A stretch of DNA of 64,000 nt. It comes from Impatiens glandulifera (taxonomy: Eukaryota; Streptophyta; Magnoliopsida; Ericales; Balsaminaceae). The notes below the pieces were generated by a model. The model searched no databases, was not told where the DNA came from, and worked only from the letters and a program-made list of their open reading frames with translations. Positions within the stretch are counted from its first letter, which is position 1. Every line of letters begins with the position of its first letter. Where the stretch lies: assembly GCF_907164915.1 (NCBI RefSeq), contig NC_061864.1:3026389-3090388 (forward strand). The letters are read 5' to 3'. The translations under genes were made by a program, and so were the position numbers. Positions 50,493 to 59,545 of this stretch are shown piece after piece.

Positions 50493-51200
50493 ATGCCAAG
50501 CCGAACTTTGGGAAATTTTCTAAGTGTTGACTTCGGCTCATGCTTGGCCGAATGGGACTACGATCACCCAAAGAAACACATGTTTGAAAGTCTCATTGTT
50601 ACCGGTCTTCAAGCCTTCCTTGCCGAATCCGGCCCCATACTAACTGAGGATGTAAAGGAATTCTTCAGAAATGCGGTCAACTGGGGAGATCGCATTGTCA
50701 CAACTGTAAGGAACCACACCTTCCGGCTCGATGAAGCCGAATTTGCTGCCCTTTTCAATCTGCCCAAAGAAGGGTTCTCTGACTTTCCGGCCTTGGTGGG
50801 CACTGATGAGTACTACTATGTGTACCGCTGCTTAGGAACCTTCGAGACGGTGGAAACCTATGGGTTAAAAACCCGCCTCGGTAAAAGCACTCAACTACTT
50901 CTTGAGATTGTCACTCGGTCCATTCTGTGCCAATCTGTAAATCAGCGGTTCTCAAAGAATACCTATAATATGATGACCCACATCTACAACCACACGCCCA
51001 TCAATTGGGCAGCGGTCCTTTTTCAAACTTTGAGGAAAATGGTGCGGACCAAGAAAGGTCTCGGCTTCGCACCACACATCAGCAAATTCATCCTCAAATA
51101 CCGGCCAGATTTTGGACCGGGCACACCGGCACCCCCCTCAAACATTCTCGATAAAGATGCCGTGGTGGAAAAGTACTCCAAATTCGTGTTTACTGGTTAA
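50493..51200 (+). CDS. accessory ORF B of the inner retroelement (paralogue of ORF A)
   Basis: 235 residues, intact. It repeats the motif series of ORF A in the same order: TGLQAFLAE (about 37-45), VKEFFRNA (about 54-61), FAALFNLPKEGFSDF (about 88-102), VTRSILCQ (about 144-151), YNMM (about 162-165), INWAAVLFQTLRKMV (about 174-188), and GFAPHISKFILKYRPDFGPG near the C terminus. Sequence identity to A looks low, but the order and spacing are kept, so duplication followed by long divergence is the simplest reading. No known catalytic or membrane signature was seen. It may be a structural or nucleic-acid-associated protein of the element; this is unsupported beyond context. Confidence 0.8.
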   Translation: MPSRTLGNFLSVDFGSCLAEWDYDHPKKHMFESLIVTGLQAFLAESGPILTEDVKEFFRNAVNWGDRIVTTVRNHTFRLDEAEFAALFNLPKEGFSDFPALVGTDEYYYVYRCLGTFETVETYGLKTRLGKSTQLLLEIVTRSILCQSVNQRFSKNTYNMMTHIYNHTPINWAAVLFQTLRKMVRTKKGLGFAPHISKFILKYRPDFGPGTPAPPSNILDKDAVVEKYSKFVFTG

Positions 51201-51685
51201 ACATCTTTATTTAAATGTCTTCCTTTCGATCCTATCGGTTTCAATTATAATAAAATACTGTTTCAGTCTTGATCGCCTCTCTTTACTTCTTGCATTTATC
51301 TAACATAACCGGCATCATATCGTTCGTATCCGGTTTCATAAAATGCTTAAAACTGCTAAACACCGAGCAATCAAAATTAGAAACCGATCCGTCATTCGGT
51401 ATCAAGGAAAAGATTGCGTCACCGATGACATAGCCAAAATTTTGGAGGGAAATCTCCCGCCTAACAAAACCGCCCACCGTTTCGTACGAAACCGCTCAGA
51501 CTGACACATTTCATTTTGGAGGGAAATTTCCCGCCCATTCGTGATGGGACGGTTTGGCTTCCAAACCGCGCCTATAAAAGGGGGCCTTCGTCATATTCTT
51601 CTTCATTCTCACAAATTCACTTTCTCTCTCTACACTTCTAAAATCCTTCGAAGCCGATTTCTTTCATTTTCAGAATCCTCAAAAC
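51201..51685 (+). other. ORF B to ORF C spacer
   Basis: About 485 bp without a supported gene. It contains two GGAGGGAAAT-TCCCGCC repeats (about 51443-51461 and 51517-51535), then a strong TATA box and a CT-rich leader. Confidence 0.55.
51573..51580 (+). promoter_or_regulatory. TATA box upstream of ORF C
   Basis: TATAAAAG followed by GGGGCC lies 113 bp upstream of the ORF C start, the best TATA match of the three. Confidence 0.55.
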
Positions 51686-54547
51686 ATGGTTCGTCGTGAT
51701 GCGGCATTGTTCAAATTATATTCTCAAGTTGATTTTGAGGAGATTCGGCAATATGGAACGACCGAGGCAAAAGAAGTAGCTAACCGGCTAATTGAGACCG
51801 GTTTGGAACATCTACTTAACGGTCCTCACATAATATACAAGGAAGCGGTAGAAGAGTTCTTCAAAACCGCAACCATCTCCTACGATAGGATCCTCGCAAC
51901 GGTGTGCGGTTCTCAAGTAGAGATTACCGAGGCAGTGGTGGCCGAGAGTTTGCGTCTCCCAACTACCGGCATGGATGCTATGGCAGAGATGGACGAGGAT
52001 ACATATAGAACAGCCTGCCAACTTCTATCGGCAACCAACGAACCGCTTACCACATCCGGAAAGAAACAGACGCTGAGACCGGAGCTCATTCCGGCATGTG
52101 ACGTCTTTGCCAGGGCGATCCTGGCAAGGGGAGGAAATTTCAGTAATCTAACCAGGGACAAAATAAAGATGATTTTTCGTCTGATGGATGGAACAGAGAT
52201 TAACTGGGCAAGGGCGGTGTTCAGCAATCTTATGGCGATGGTGAGACCGGGCTCGGACAGATCTTGGGGATATGCAGTTCAACTCGGCAAGATCTTCTTA
52301 CATCTGAAGATCAAAGTCGGTCCCGGTGTTGGAATACGAAAAAGCAGCATCATTCGATCAAAACAATTTCTTCCACGAAAGCCGTCGGCTTCAAGCTCCA
52401 CAGATGGCCAAAAGAAGAAAGCCGCAAAGAAAAAGACCCCGGCGAAAGAAAACACCGGAGGAAAGAGGAAGGAAAAGGTAGTTTTCGAAGAACCTCCTCA
52501 ACAAACAGAGGATGAGGAGTGGGCTGATGAGGAAGCCGAAACAGAAGGAACCGAGTATAGAACGGATCAGGAGGACGATCTCTCGGCTCGGACTCCGACC
52601 GATGCCGAACAAAGTTTCAACCCTCAGACCACCGAGGATGGGGAAGGGAATCATGAGGGAGCCGATCAAGAAGGCCTCAGCAGGGAAGAAGCCGATGAGG
52701 CCGAGGCCGAAAGACTAGCCCAGAATATCTTTCAGGGCATTATCAAAAGAAACGTGGACGTTATCAGTTTGTACTTGGAATGGCACGATTACCGGTTCAA
52801 CTCTAAATATAAAGATATCCTACAGGATTTCGATTCGGTAAAATGCATCAACAGATTGGAGGAAGTGGAGAACCATATCTTAAGCCTCACAAAATCCAAT
52901 ACCATTCATGAGGTACAATGCCGAACTGGCCTGCTGATACCGAGAAGTCAGCTTCGACAGATAAGAAAGCGTATCAGAAAGATTAAGGAAGAATATGCCG
53001 AAGAGGGATCGGTGTCTACCGTAGCACCGCTAGTAGTAGAAAAGCTCGAAAAAGGCAAATTGGAGTTACACCAAGAGATAGCGCGGTTAGAAGCAATCTG
53101 CGTTCAGAAACAAGTTCCAGTATATACCGCTCCGGTCGTCGAAGATTTTCAAATGGACTGGGCATCAACTTCAAGGGAAGACACCGCGACACCGAGGGAC
53201 TTTGAGACTCCGATGCCAGATGATGATGAAGTACCAGGAACTGATGAGGTACCGACTCCAAGAACTGTTGATATATCAACTCCGGGAACAATCGAGGTAC
53301 CGACTCCGGGAACCGTTGAGGCACAAACTTTAGAGGATGTCGAGGTACCAATCCTGGAAAATGCGGCACTGAACTTAGAGGATGCGGTCACATCAGAAGC
53401 ACCTACTGAGGTTGTTGAAATACTAGACTCCGACGTTGAGAGAGCCGATCCTCATCAGACCGAGCAGTCCGCTCCCACTCCTCCACCGGCAACCACCGTC
53501 TTCGTTCCTCCTAAGGAATGGATTGATGACCTATTTCAAAAATTTGAAGTGGTTGTTTCAAAGCGGATTGAGGACCGACTCCGGCAATTTGAAGCATCAA
53601 CATCAGAGAAGATTGATGACCGAATAACTGAACACAACGTCTCCAAGCTTCAACCGCTCAAGGATAGATGTGAGACCGCTTTCGATTCGGCCATGCAGTT
53701 CGTCGATGTGACAAAGAAAGTTGTGGATCATCATCAAACGCGCCTGGAGCAACTTACCACCGGACTATGGGAAGAGGCCGGTGAGCGAGCAAACTGTGCT
53801 CAGCATATTTTAGCTCTGGAGGGTCTCACTTCGGAATTAAAGAAGGATTTCGAACGGGTCGACCCAACAGTTGAACGAGTCTCGGCACTGGAAAAGAAGA
53901 ACGAAGATCTCGAGGCCGAAGTAAAGGCACTTACTGCACAGATGGCCGAGATCCTGAAAGCTAAGGAAGCCGCGGATGCCGCGGCTATAGAGGCCGATGC
54001 TCTGGTTGCTAAGAGAGTTCAGGAAAGGCTGGACGCCGAGGTTGGCAGAGACAAAGAAGCACCGCAAGCGACTCAGCAAACCGCGCCTCAGCTGACCGAA
54101 GATGAAATAGAGGCCGAAAGAGCAAGAAGGGGCGTAGCCTTATTCCCAGGATATGCCGAGAAAGTGGCCAGACTGGCTGCGGAAGATGCCGCACGACTGG
54201 AACGGGAAACACGAAGGCTGGCCGGCTTTGCAGAGGAAAATGAGAAAAAGAAGAAGGCAGCCGCTTCCGCTTCAGCGCCAGCAACTTCCGTTTCAGCACC
54301 GGCAGCCTCGGCTTCGGCATCAAAGAAAAGAAAGAGGCCGGCTAGTAAGAAAGTTCGAATTCTCGAGACGCTCAACACGATCTCTGAACCAGCTGAAACG
54401 GGCCCCTCGCAGCAAGAAGACCTAATCGAGGAAGAAGTCGTAGAACAGTTGCGGTCTCGATCAAAAAGGCCACAATCTTCCCAGCCGCAACCGCCACCAC
54501 CACCAAAGAGAAAGAAGAGCGCCTACGAATTCACTGACTCAGAATAG
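51686..54547 (+). CDS. accessory ORF C of the inner retroelement: A/B-like domain plus long charged coiled-coil tail
   Basis: 953 residues, intact. Residues of about 35-235 follow the A/B pattern: TGLEHLLNG, VEEFFKTA, LRLPTTGMD, FARAILA, INWARAVFSNLMAMV and GYAVQLGKIF. Next come a Lys-rich patch (about 245-270, possible nuclear localisation signal), an acidic Glu/Asp-rich stretch (about 272-350), a compact segment with YLEWHDYRFNSKYKDI (about 361-376), a Pro/Thr mini-repeat region with units like VPTPGTVE (about 510-570), a long helical, heptad-rich region (about 610-860), and an Ala/Lys/Pro-rich tail with KKRKRPASKK and PPPPPKRKK. A fusion of the repeated domain with a coiled-coil, basic tail suggests self-association and nuclear or nucleic-acid contact. 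That is inference; no family is recognised. Confidence 0.8.
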   Translation: MVRRDAALFKLYSQVDFEEIRQYGTTEAKEVANRLIETGLEHLLNGPHIIYKEAVEEFFKTATISYDRILATVCGSQVEITEAVVAESLRLPTTGMDAMAEMDEDTYRTACQLLSATNEPLTTSGKKQTLRPELIPACDVFARAILARGGNFSNLTRDKIKMIFRLMDGTEINWARAVFSNLMAMVRPGSDRSWGYAVQLGKIFLHLKIKVGPGVGIRKSSIIRSKQFLPRKPSASSSTDGQKKKAAKKKTPAKENTGGKRKEKVVFEEPPQQTEDEEWADEEAETEGTEYRTDQEDDLSARTPTDAEQSFNPQTTEDGEGNHEGADQEGLSREEADEAEAERLAQNIFQGIIKRNVDVISLYLEWHDYRFNSKYKDILQDFDSVKCINRLEEVENHILSLTKSNTIHEVQCRTGLLIPRSQLRQIRKRIRKIKEEYAEEGSVSTVAPLVVEKLEKGKLELHQEIARLEAICVQKQVPVYTAPVVEDFQMDWASTSREDTATPRDFETPMPDDDEVPGTDEVPTPRTVDISTPGTIEVPTPGTVEAQTLEDVEVPILENAALNLEDAVTSEAPTEVVEILDSDVERADPHQTEQSAPTPPPATTVFVPPKEWIDDLFQKFEVVVSKRIEDRLRQFEASTSEKIDDRITEHNVSKLQPLKDRCETAFDSAMQFVDVTKKVVDHHQTRLEQLTTGLWEEAGERANCAQHILALEGLTSELKKDFERVDPTVERVSALEKKNEDLEAEVKALTAQMAEILKAKEAADAAAIEADALVAKRVQERLDAEVGRDKEAPQATQQTAPQLTEDEIEAERARRGVALFPGYAEKVARLAAEDAARLERETRRLAGFAEENEKKKKAAASASAPATSVSAPAASASASKKRKRPASKKVRILETLNTISEPAETGPSQQEDLIEEEVVEQLRSRSKRPQSSQPQPPPPPKRKKSAYEFTDSE

Positions 54548-54655
54548 GGACTCTCCTTCCTTTTCTTATTTGTCTTAAGTATTTAGGCTTTATCTTCTTC
54601 GGTTCGCTATAAATATATATAAAGTTATTTTTGAATACCGGCCTTATTTTGCATT

Positions 54656-54897
54656 CTTACTTGATTTTGATAATTTTAAATAAAATAATCAAAAAGGGAG
54701 AAATTGTTAGATAAATGATAGAGATTCTTCCAAAACCAGAAATTTTTAAAAACCCCTCCCTTAAAATTTTTCGAAAAATTCTCTAAGTCTTTTTTCAAAA
54801 ATCGGCCAAACAAAACAACCGGCCTACGGTTGCAAACTTACTTGATTTTGATAATTTTAAATAAAATAATCAAAAAGGGAGAAATTGTTAGATAAAT
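54656..54897 (+). repeat. duplicated polypurine tract and LTR start (61-bp direct repeat)
   Basis: 54656-54716 and 54837-54897 are the same 61-bp sequence. It runs from CTTACTTGATTTTGATAATT through AATCAAAAAGGGAGAAAT to TGTTAGATAAAT, the last 12 bases of which are the first bases of the LTR. The second copy is the true PPT/LTR junction. The first, 181 bp upstream, is a decoy junction followed by unrelated sequence. Confidence 0.9.
54871..54885 (+). other. polypurine tract of the inner element
   Basis: A purine-rich run (AAAAAGGGAGAAA) directly precedes the 3' LTR and would prime plus-strand synthesis. Confidence 0.75.
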
Positions 54898-56216
54898 TCA
54901 TACCGGTTCAAATAAACCTAACTTAAACAAACTTCCCATGCAGGAACAAGGAACCGGACCGGATGAATAAGAAAACCAAGTCAAGGTACCGAACCGGTCA
55001 AGATACCAAACCAATCAAGAGCATTCGGTACGTGACCGCACAGAGGATGGATCGGCCAAAGCCTAAAAGCCAAAGCTCAAAAGCCGATCAATCCACAAGA
55101 CCGGAGGAAGCCCGGTCACTTCACCATCAAAAGATATTCGGCCAAGTCAAATGGTCAACCTAGGCCAAGTCAAGAGGCCGACCTGCACAAGAAGACACTT
55201 TGGGTATCTGTTGAGAATGATACCAAAGGAACAGACTGAATACTTCCATATCCATGCAAGTCTGAGGAAAGACTGTAGACTGCAGAAAACAGTACTACCG
55301 GATCCTTCTACTTCGGGATAAGCCAGAAAGGAAATCTTCAAAGTACAGACAACTGTCCAAGCAGACAGTGCCTACATTGAGTAAAAGACAAACCCAGCAG
55401 GTTTGCTTTACAGACCGGCAGGTCTGAAACAGGATGCCAGGTCTGAGATTGACTGTCAGGTCTGAGGAGAAGACCGGCAGGTCTGAGACACTGAATCACT
55501 GCACAGCTGACCAGCCAATCAGATTCAAGGCCTTGAAATATGACCGTTGGCATACTTCACCTATAAAAGGAGGCAGTTGCAGAAGAGTAAATGTAGTCAT
55601 AAAGCGGGATACTATGCGACATTAAGAGATATTAAGTGAGACAAGTGAAGCGTTGAAAGCATTTACTATAAGTGATAACAGTGTGGTATTCTAAGAAAGC
55701 CTAAGAGCTAAATTCTAAGTGTGTGTTACAATTTCGGTGTGAATTGTAAGAGTGTTATCGAGCAGGAAATAAGTCTCGATCGGATTGTATTTGTATTCCT
55801 TAGTGAATATCCTTCTCGCGGTTTCGAGAGGAAGGGGTGACGTAGGAGTTTTATCTCCGAACATCCATAAAATCTGTTGTGTCATTTACTTTCTGTTGGC
55901 TTCATTACATAACCGACTAACCTAACTACACCGCTCCAAACCGACTAAACCATACCGAGTATCCAGATTGCCGAAACCGACCCACCATTCTTCAAATCTC
56001 CATCATCCGAAACCGACTCCGCCTATCATACACGTGCACCGCTTCAACCTGAAAGCAAACCTCTTCCGCGCTTGAACCTAGTTCAAGGGTTTGTGACAGG
56101 TTGTGTAGTATTGAAACCCCGGTGTTAATCTCTAACAGGATTAATCACCACCCTACGAGTGAGAACCGCTAACCGGTCCAACCCCCGGTCCACCAGCGGC
56201 GACCCAGATCCTAACA
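54886..56216 (+). repeat. 3' LTR of the inner element
   Basis: 1331 bp, apparently identical to 42299-43629, with TATAAA at 55562-55567. It ends CTAACA immediately before the right GAGGC target copy. Confidence 0.95.
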
Positions 56217-56518
56217 GAGGCTGTAAAAGAGGCCATGTGGATTCAAGGTCTACTTCAAGACTCAAACTGTTTAAGGGGCCTGCTACTATCTACACTGATA
56301 GCCAAAATGCTCTTCATTTGTGCAAAAACCCTGTGTTTCATGATAGAACAAAACATGTGGATATAAAATATCATTTCATTCGGGAAAAGATAGCACAAGG
56401 TGTAGTTTTAATTGGTAAAATTGGAACAGAAGATAATCCTGCTGATGTTGGAACAAAAGTGTTAACTTTAAGCAAGTTTAAACATTGTTTAAAACTGCTT
56501 AGAGTTGAAGTAACTTGA
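56217..56518 (+). pseudogene. 3' remainder of the outer Copia RNase H region
   Basis: After the right GAGGC copy the outer polyprotein resumes with EAMWIQGLLQDSN. It shifts frame at a GGGG run near 56272-56275, then continues with IYTDSQNALHLCKN, HDRTKHVDIKYHFIRE and a NPADVGTK segment to TGA. These are the RNase H C-terminal motifs of Copia elements. Together with 38507-42298 it makes one gene split by the inner element. Confidence 0.85.
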
Positions 56519-56607
56519 ATTGTGGGTGGCTTCAAGCAATGATGCAAATATGAGTTTTTTGATTCCACTAGAAGTTGAAGAATGATCAAACAACCCAAGG
56601 TGGAGAT

Positions 56608-57038
56608 TGTTGATTTTGGGTTGAACCGTTTTTTTTGTTAGCTGTTTTTGGGTCCGGTTTAATTAATTGTAAAAACCGGGTCATTCATTTTATGTTGATA
56701 TAAGAAGATAGGTGGTTAAGTTTTTAGAGTATTCTGTTTTTCCTTTTTCTTGAGTGAGTTTTTCTTTTCTTGAGTGAGATTACTTTTCTTGAGAGATTTT
56801 GGTGAAGAATTCTTGCAAAGAAAGGTGTGTAAGAAAAAGGAAAGATAGTGTGAGCGATTGTAATCTGATACTTTTTCTTTATAATGGAATCAAGCTCCAA
56901 GCTGAGCTTGACGGAGACGTAGGTCCGATTTGGGCTGAACTCCGATATCAAATTTGTGTCTTCTTCTTATTCCTTTGATTTCTGTTTTGGATTTCTGGTT
57001 TCATTGAAATATTGTGTTGATCTTGGAGAGTATTTCTT

Positions 57039-57041
<3 letters not shown>
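56608..57041 (+). repeat. 3' LTR of the outer Copia element
   Basis: About 434 bp, starts TGTTGATTTTGGG after a purine-rich AAGGTGGAGAT. The last bases have mutated (CTTAAAA where the 5' LTR has CTCAACA) and merge with a (TA)n tract. Confidence 0.85.

Positions 57042-57091
<50 letters not shown>
57042..57091. repeat. (TA)n microsatellite at the outer LTR end
   Basis: About 50 bp of alternating TA directly abutting the LTR terminus. Confidence 0.9.
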
Positions 57092-57094
<3 letters not shown>

Positions 57095-57466
57095 TTTTTT
57101 AGGCCTTAACATAGTAAAATGTTAATATATATAATAATGGGTGAAAGGGTATATTTAATAAATTAATAAGGGTATATTTTATTTATATTGAAATTTACAT
57201 TAAAATTAAAGTTGAGATTAACATCCAATTTTTAAGTTTGGTAAAACCTTAGAATTAAAATTAGAATTAGTAATTCTTAATTTTATTTTTTTAGTTCGGA
57301 AATATAATTTTTTTTTTTACGTTTTTCAAACAAAATAACTTATTATTTTATCATTTAAAACACGATTAAAGTTTTCAATCGATAATATTTTTTTTAATTT
57401 AAGATTTAAAATATCAAACCGATATTTTTTTTTCTTTTTTAATTTTAGTAAGTTAACATTTTAAAC

Positions 57467-57534
<68 letters not shown>

Positions 57535-57949
57535 AAAAAGTTAAAATATTAAATCGATATTTTGTTTTGAATTTAGAAAGTTAAAATAAAGAATAATATT
57601 CTTTTTGAATTTATGAGGTTAACATGTTGAAATTATATTTTCTTAATGAAATTTTAAACTTAAAAAATAATTATTGTTACTTGAACTATCTTAATTGGTT
57701 ATGTCAAAATAATATTTAAAAATATATTTAATATATATTAACTTTTTTTTATCCTATTCGTTTTTTTCAAACATAAAATTGAGATTGAATTACAATTATA
57801 AAATTTTCTCAAAATTCGTCAATTTATTTAAACGCACACGACAAAACAAGAAAGTAAAAAAATAAAAATAAAATAATAGAAAACAAAAAATTATACCCAA
57901 ATATGTAGATAAATTACATATAGTTATCTCAATTAATAGCATTATGAAT
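57092..57949. other. AT-rich intergenic sequence
   Basis: No gene. It contains repeated blocks around AAGTTAACAT-TTAAAC-TATATTTT and another (TA)n tract at 57473-57530. Confidence 0.5.
57473..57530. repeat. (TA)n microsatellite
   Basis: About 58 bp of alternating TA. Confidence 0.9.
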
Positions 57950-59545
57950 AATACGAATCAAACAATTACGATCATTGAAATTCGATAATTTATCTTCAAC
58001 TAGACATTCCACCAAAAATTAATTAAGATGATAACTCAAATATGTAGACATGTCATATAAGTCGCATCATTCCAAACTTTTCATCAACTACCTAATGACT
58101 CGTACATCACCCAACTCCTTGAGTTAATCCCTCATTATTTTCGCACATTAAGCTTAGGAATATGATTAATCGTATGAAATAGATCAAAAACACGAGTAAA
58201 ATTGCGTTAATCCCAATAATACTTCACAAAAAACTCCAGATACTAACCGTCCATTGAAAATACAAAAGTGAGTTGTCGATTCAACATTCTCGTGACACAT
58301 ACGACAACGACTAACCATAATACAATATTTTTTTATGCATATATAATTTATAAGATTTTCATTGTGAATAACGCTTCATTCAAAGAATGAGATTTTAAAT
58401 GGAATATTTGACTCCTAAAGTTTCTCCCAACAAAATTATATGAAATCATCATAGAGAACAACTTGTAGCAATGCCCCGCATGAAAACTATTTATGTCTTG
58501 ACAACACATAACGTTTTGTTCAAACGAAGACACTTATTTGCATCCTACCAAAAGTTAAACTCCATTTTGGGATAAACTCTTCATAATATTTAATCTCCTT
58601 TTATATCTAATTCGGCTAACGAAACTCCTAGATCGATGATCAAACATTTCTTTAACTGTGACATTATTACATATAACAATGGAAGAAAGCTCACGATACA
58701 TCATAGCTAAACTTTTGACATTACACAAAATGTCGTTCCAAAATTTGATCGAAGAACCATACCCCTAGGGATGAACAAATGGGTAAAACCAATCCGTTTT
58801 GTCCGATCCGTATTAAATCCAAACTAAATTTATCTAATCCGTAATCCAAACCATTTTACTAACTAATACTGATCGGATACGGATTGGATTGAAAATGGTT
58901 TGGATAATTCAAACTAAAAAATATTTATATATATCAACTTGAAATTAGTCAACAATTTTTTTTTTATTTTTTACTGTTTTTTTTTAAATTCCGATTTTTA
59001 TTATTATTATTAAATTTGAATTTAAAAAAATAATAAAAAATAAATAAAAATAAATATCGTTGTCAAAAGTGATGATAAGTAAAATATATATTATATTGAG
59101 ATGAAATTTAATTTAAAAAGAAATAAATTAAAAAATATATTTTTATTTAGATAGTTTGGATAATTTAGATAATCATAATCCAATCCGATTTAATTCAATC
59201 CGATCTCAATTCAATCCGAAATATCCAATTCGAATTAGTATTTATGATTCAGATTGGATTGGATTTCAGATTAATCCAGCTAATGCTCACCCCTACATAC
59301 CCCACAATGAATGTAGATTGCTCACGAAAATTTTTCTATATAAAATAAATTTCTCTCAAAATACTCCACCCCGTTGGATAATTAGACATTTTAGTGAAAC
59401 AACTAGATCAATCACGATCATATTTATATCTGATCATCGATGCCTAAAGACTATTCGGCTTCGTTGCAAATCTATTACACCATTTTGATAAAAGAGTCTT
59501 ATTAAATAAAATAATTAAGATCACGAATATCCAAGACTCATTGAT
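57950..59545 (-). mobile_element. LINE 3' relic (third copy), split by a MITE
   Basis: 57950-58765 plus 59304-59545 align by eye with the relic at 1.9-3.0 kb. Examples are the zf-RVT-like segment near 58265-58330, and AACTAGATCAATCACGATCA-like sequence near 59401 matching AACCAGATCAATCTTGTCTA near 2870. The coding sense is minus. All frames are broken. Confidence 0.55.
58766..59295. mobile_element. hAT-like MITE
   Basis: 530 bp, beginning TAGGGATGAACAAATGGG and ending with the inverted form GCTCACCCCTA (TAGGGGTGAGC in reverse complement). It is flanked by a perfect 8-bp direct repeat CATACCCC (58758-58765 and 59296-59303), the hAT target length. The interior is rich in CCAATCCGA/TCGGATTGG words near both ends, extending the inverted repeats imperfectly. 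No transposase is present. It interrupts the LINE relic, which resumes after it. Confidence 0.8.

Larger units (their letters stand above)
42299..56216 (+). mobile_element. inner 13.9-kb Copia-superfamily element with three accessory ORFs
   Basis: The element starts TGTTAG and ends CTAACA and is bracketed by the 5-bp target duplication GAGGC (42294-42298 and 56217-56221). The outer RNase H frame resumes exactly after it. Order: LTR, iMet PBS, gag (43669-45516), pol (45551-48778), accessory ORFs A (49291-50004), B (50493-51200) and C (51686-54547), PPT, LTR. The size and the extra region between pol and the 3' LTR recall Sirevirus-like large Copia elements. The three-ORF arrangement is not something I can match to a named family. 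Confidence 0.92.
37864..57041 (+). mobile_element. outer Copia (Tork/Tnt1-like) LTR retrotransposon, degenerate, split by a nested element
   Basis: Order on the plus strand: 5' LTR (37864-38302), PBS, broken gag-pol (38507-42298), a 13.9-kb foreign insertion (42299-56216), the remainder of RNase H (56222-56518), a PPT-like AAGGTGGAGAT, and the 3' LTR (56608-57041). The gene order protease-integrase-RT-RNase H makes it Copia. The integrase and RT sequences recall Tnt1/Tork. Multiple stops and frameshifts make it non-autonomous. The 3' LTR runs into a (TA)n tract, so no target duplication can be defined. Confidence 0.88.

Noticed and set aside
49291..54547. Envelope-like gene of the retroelement
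   Set aside because: None of the three ORFs shows a signal peptide, transmembrane helix or furin-like site.
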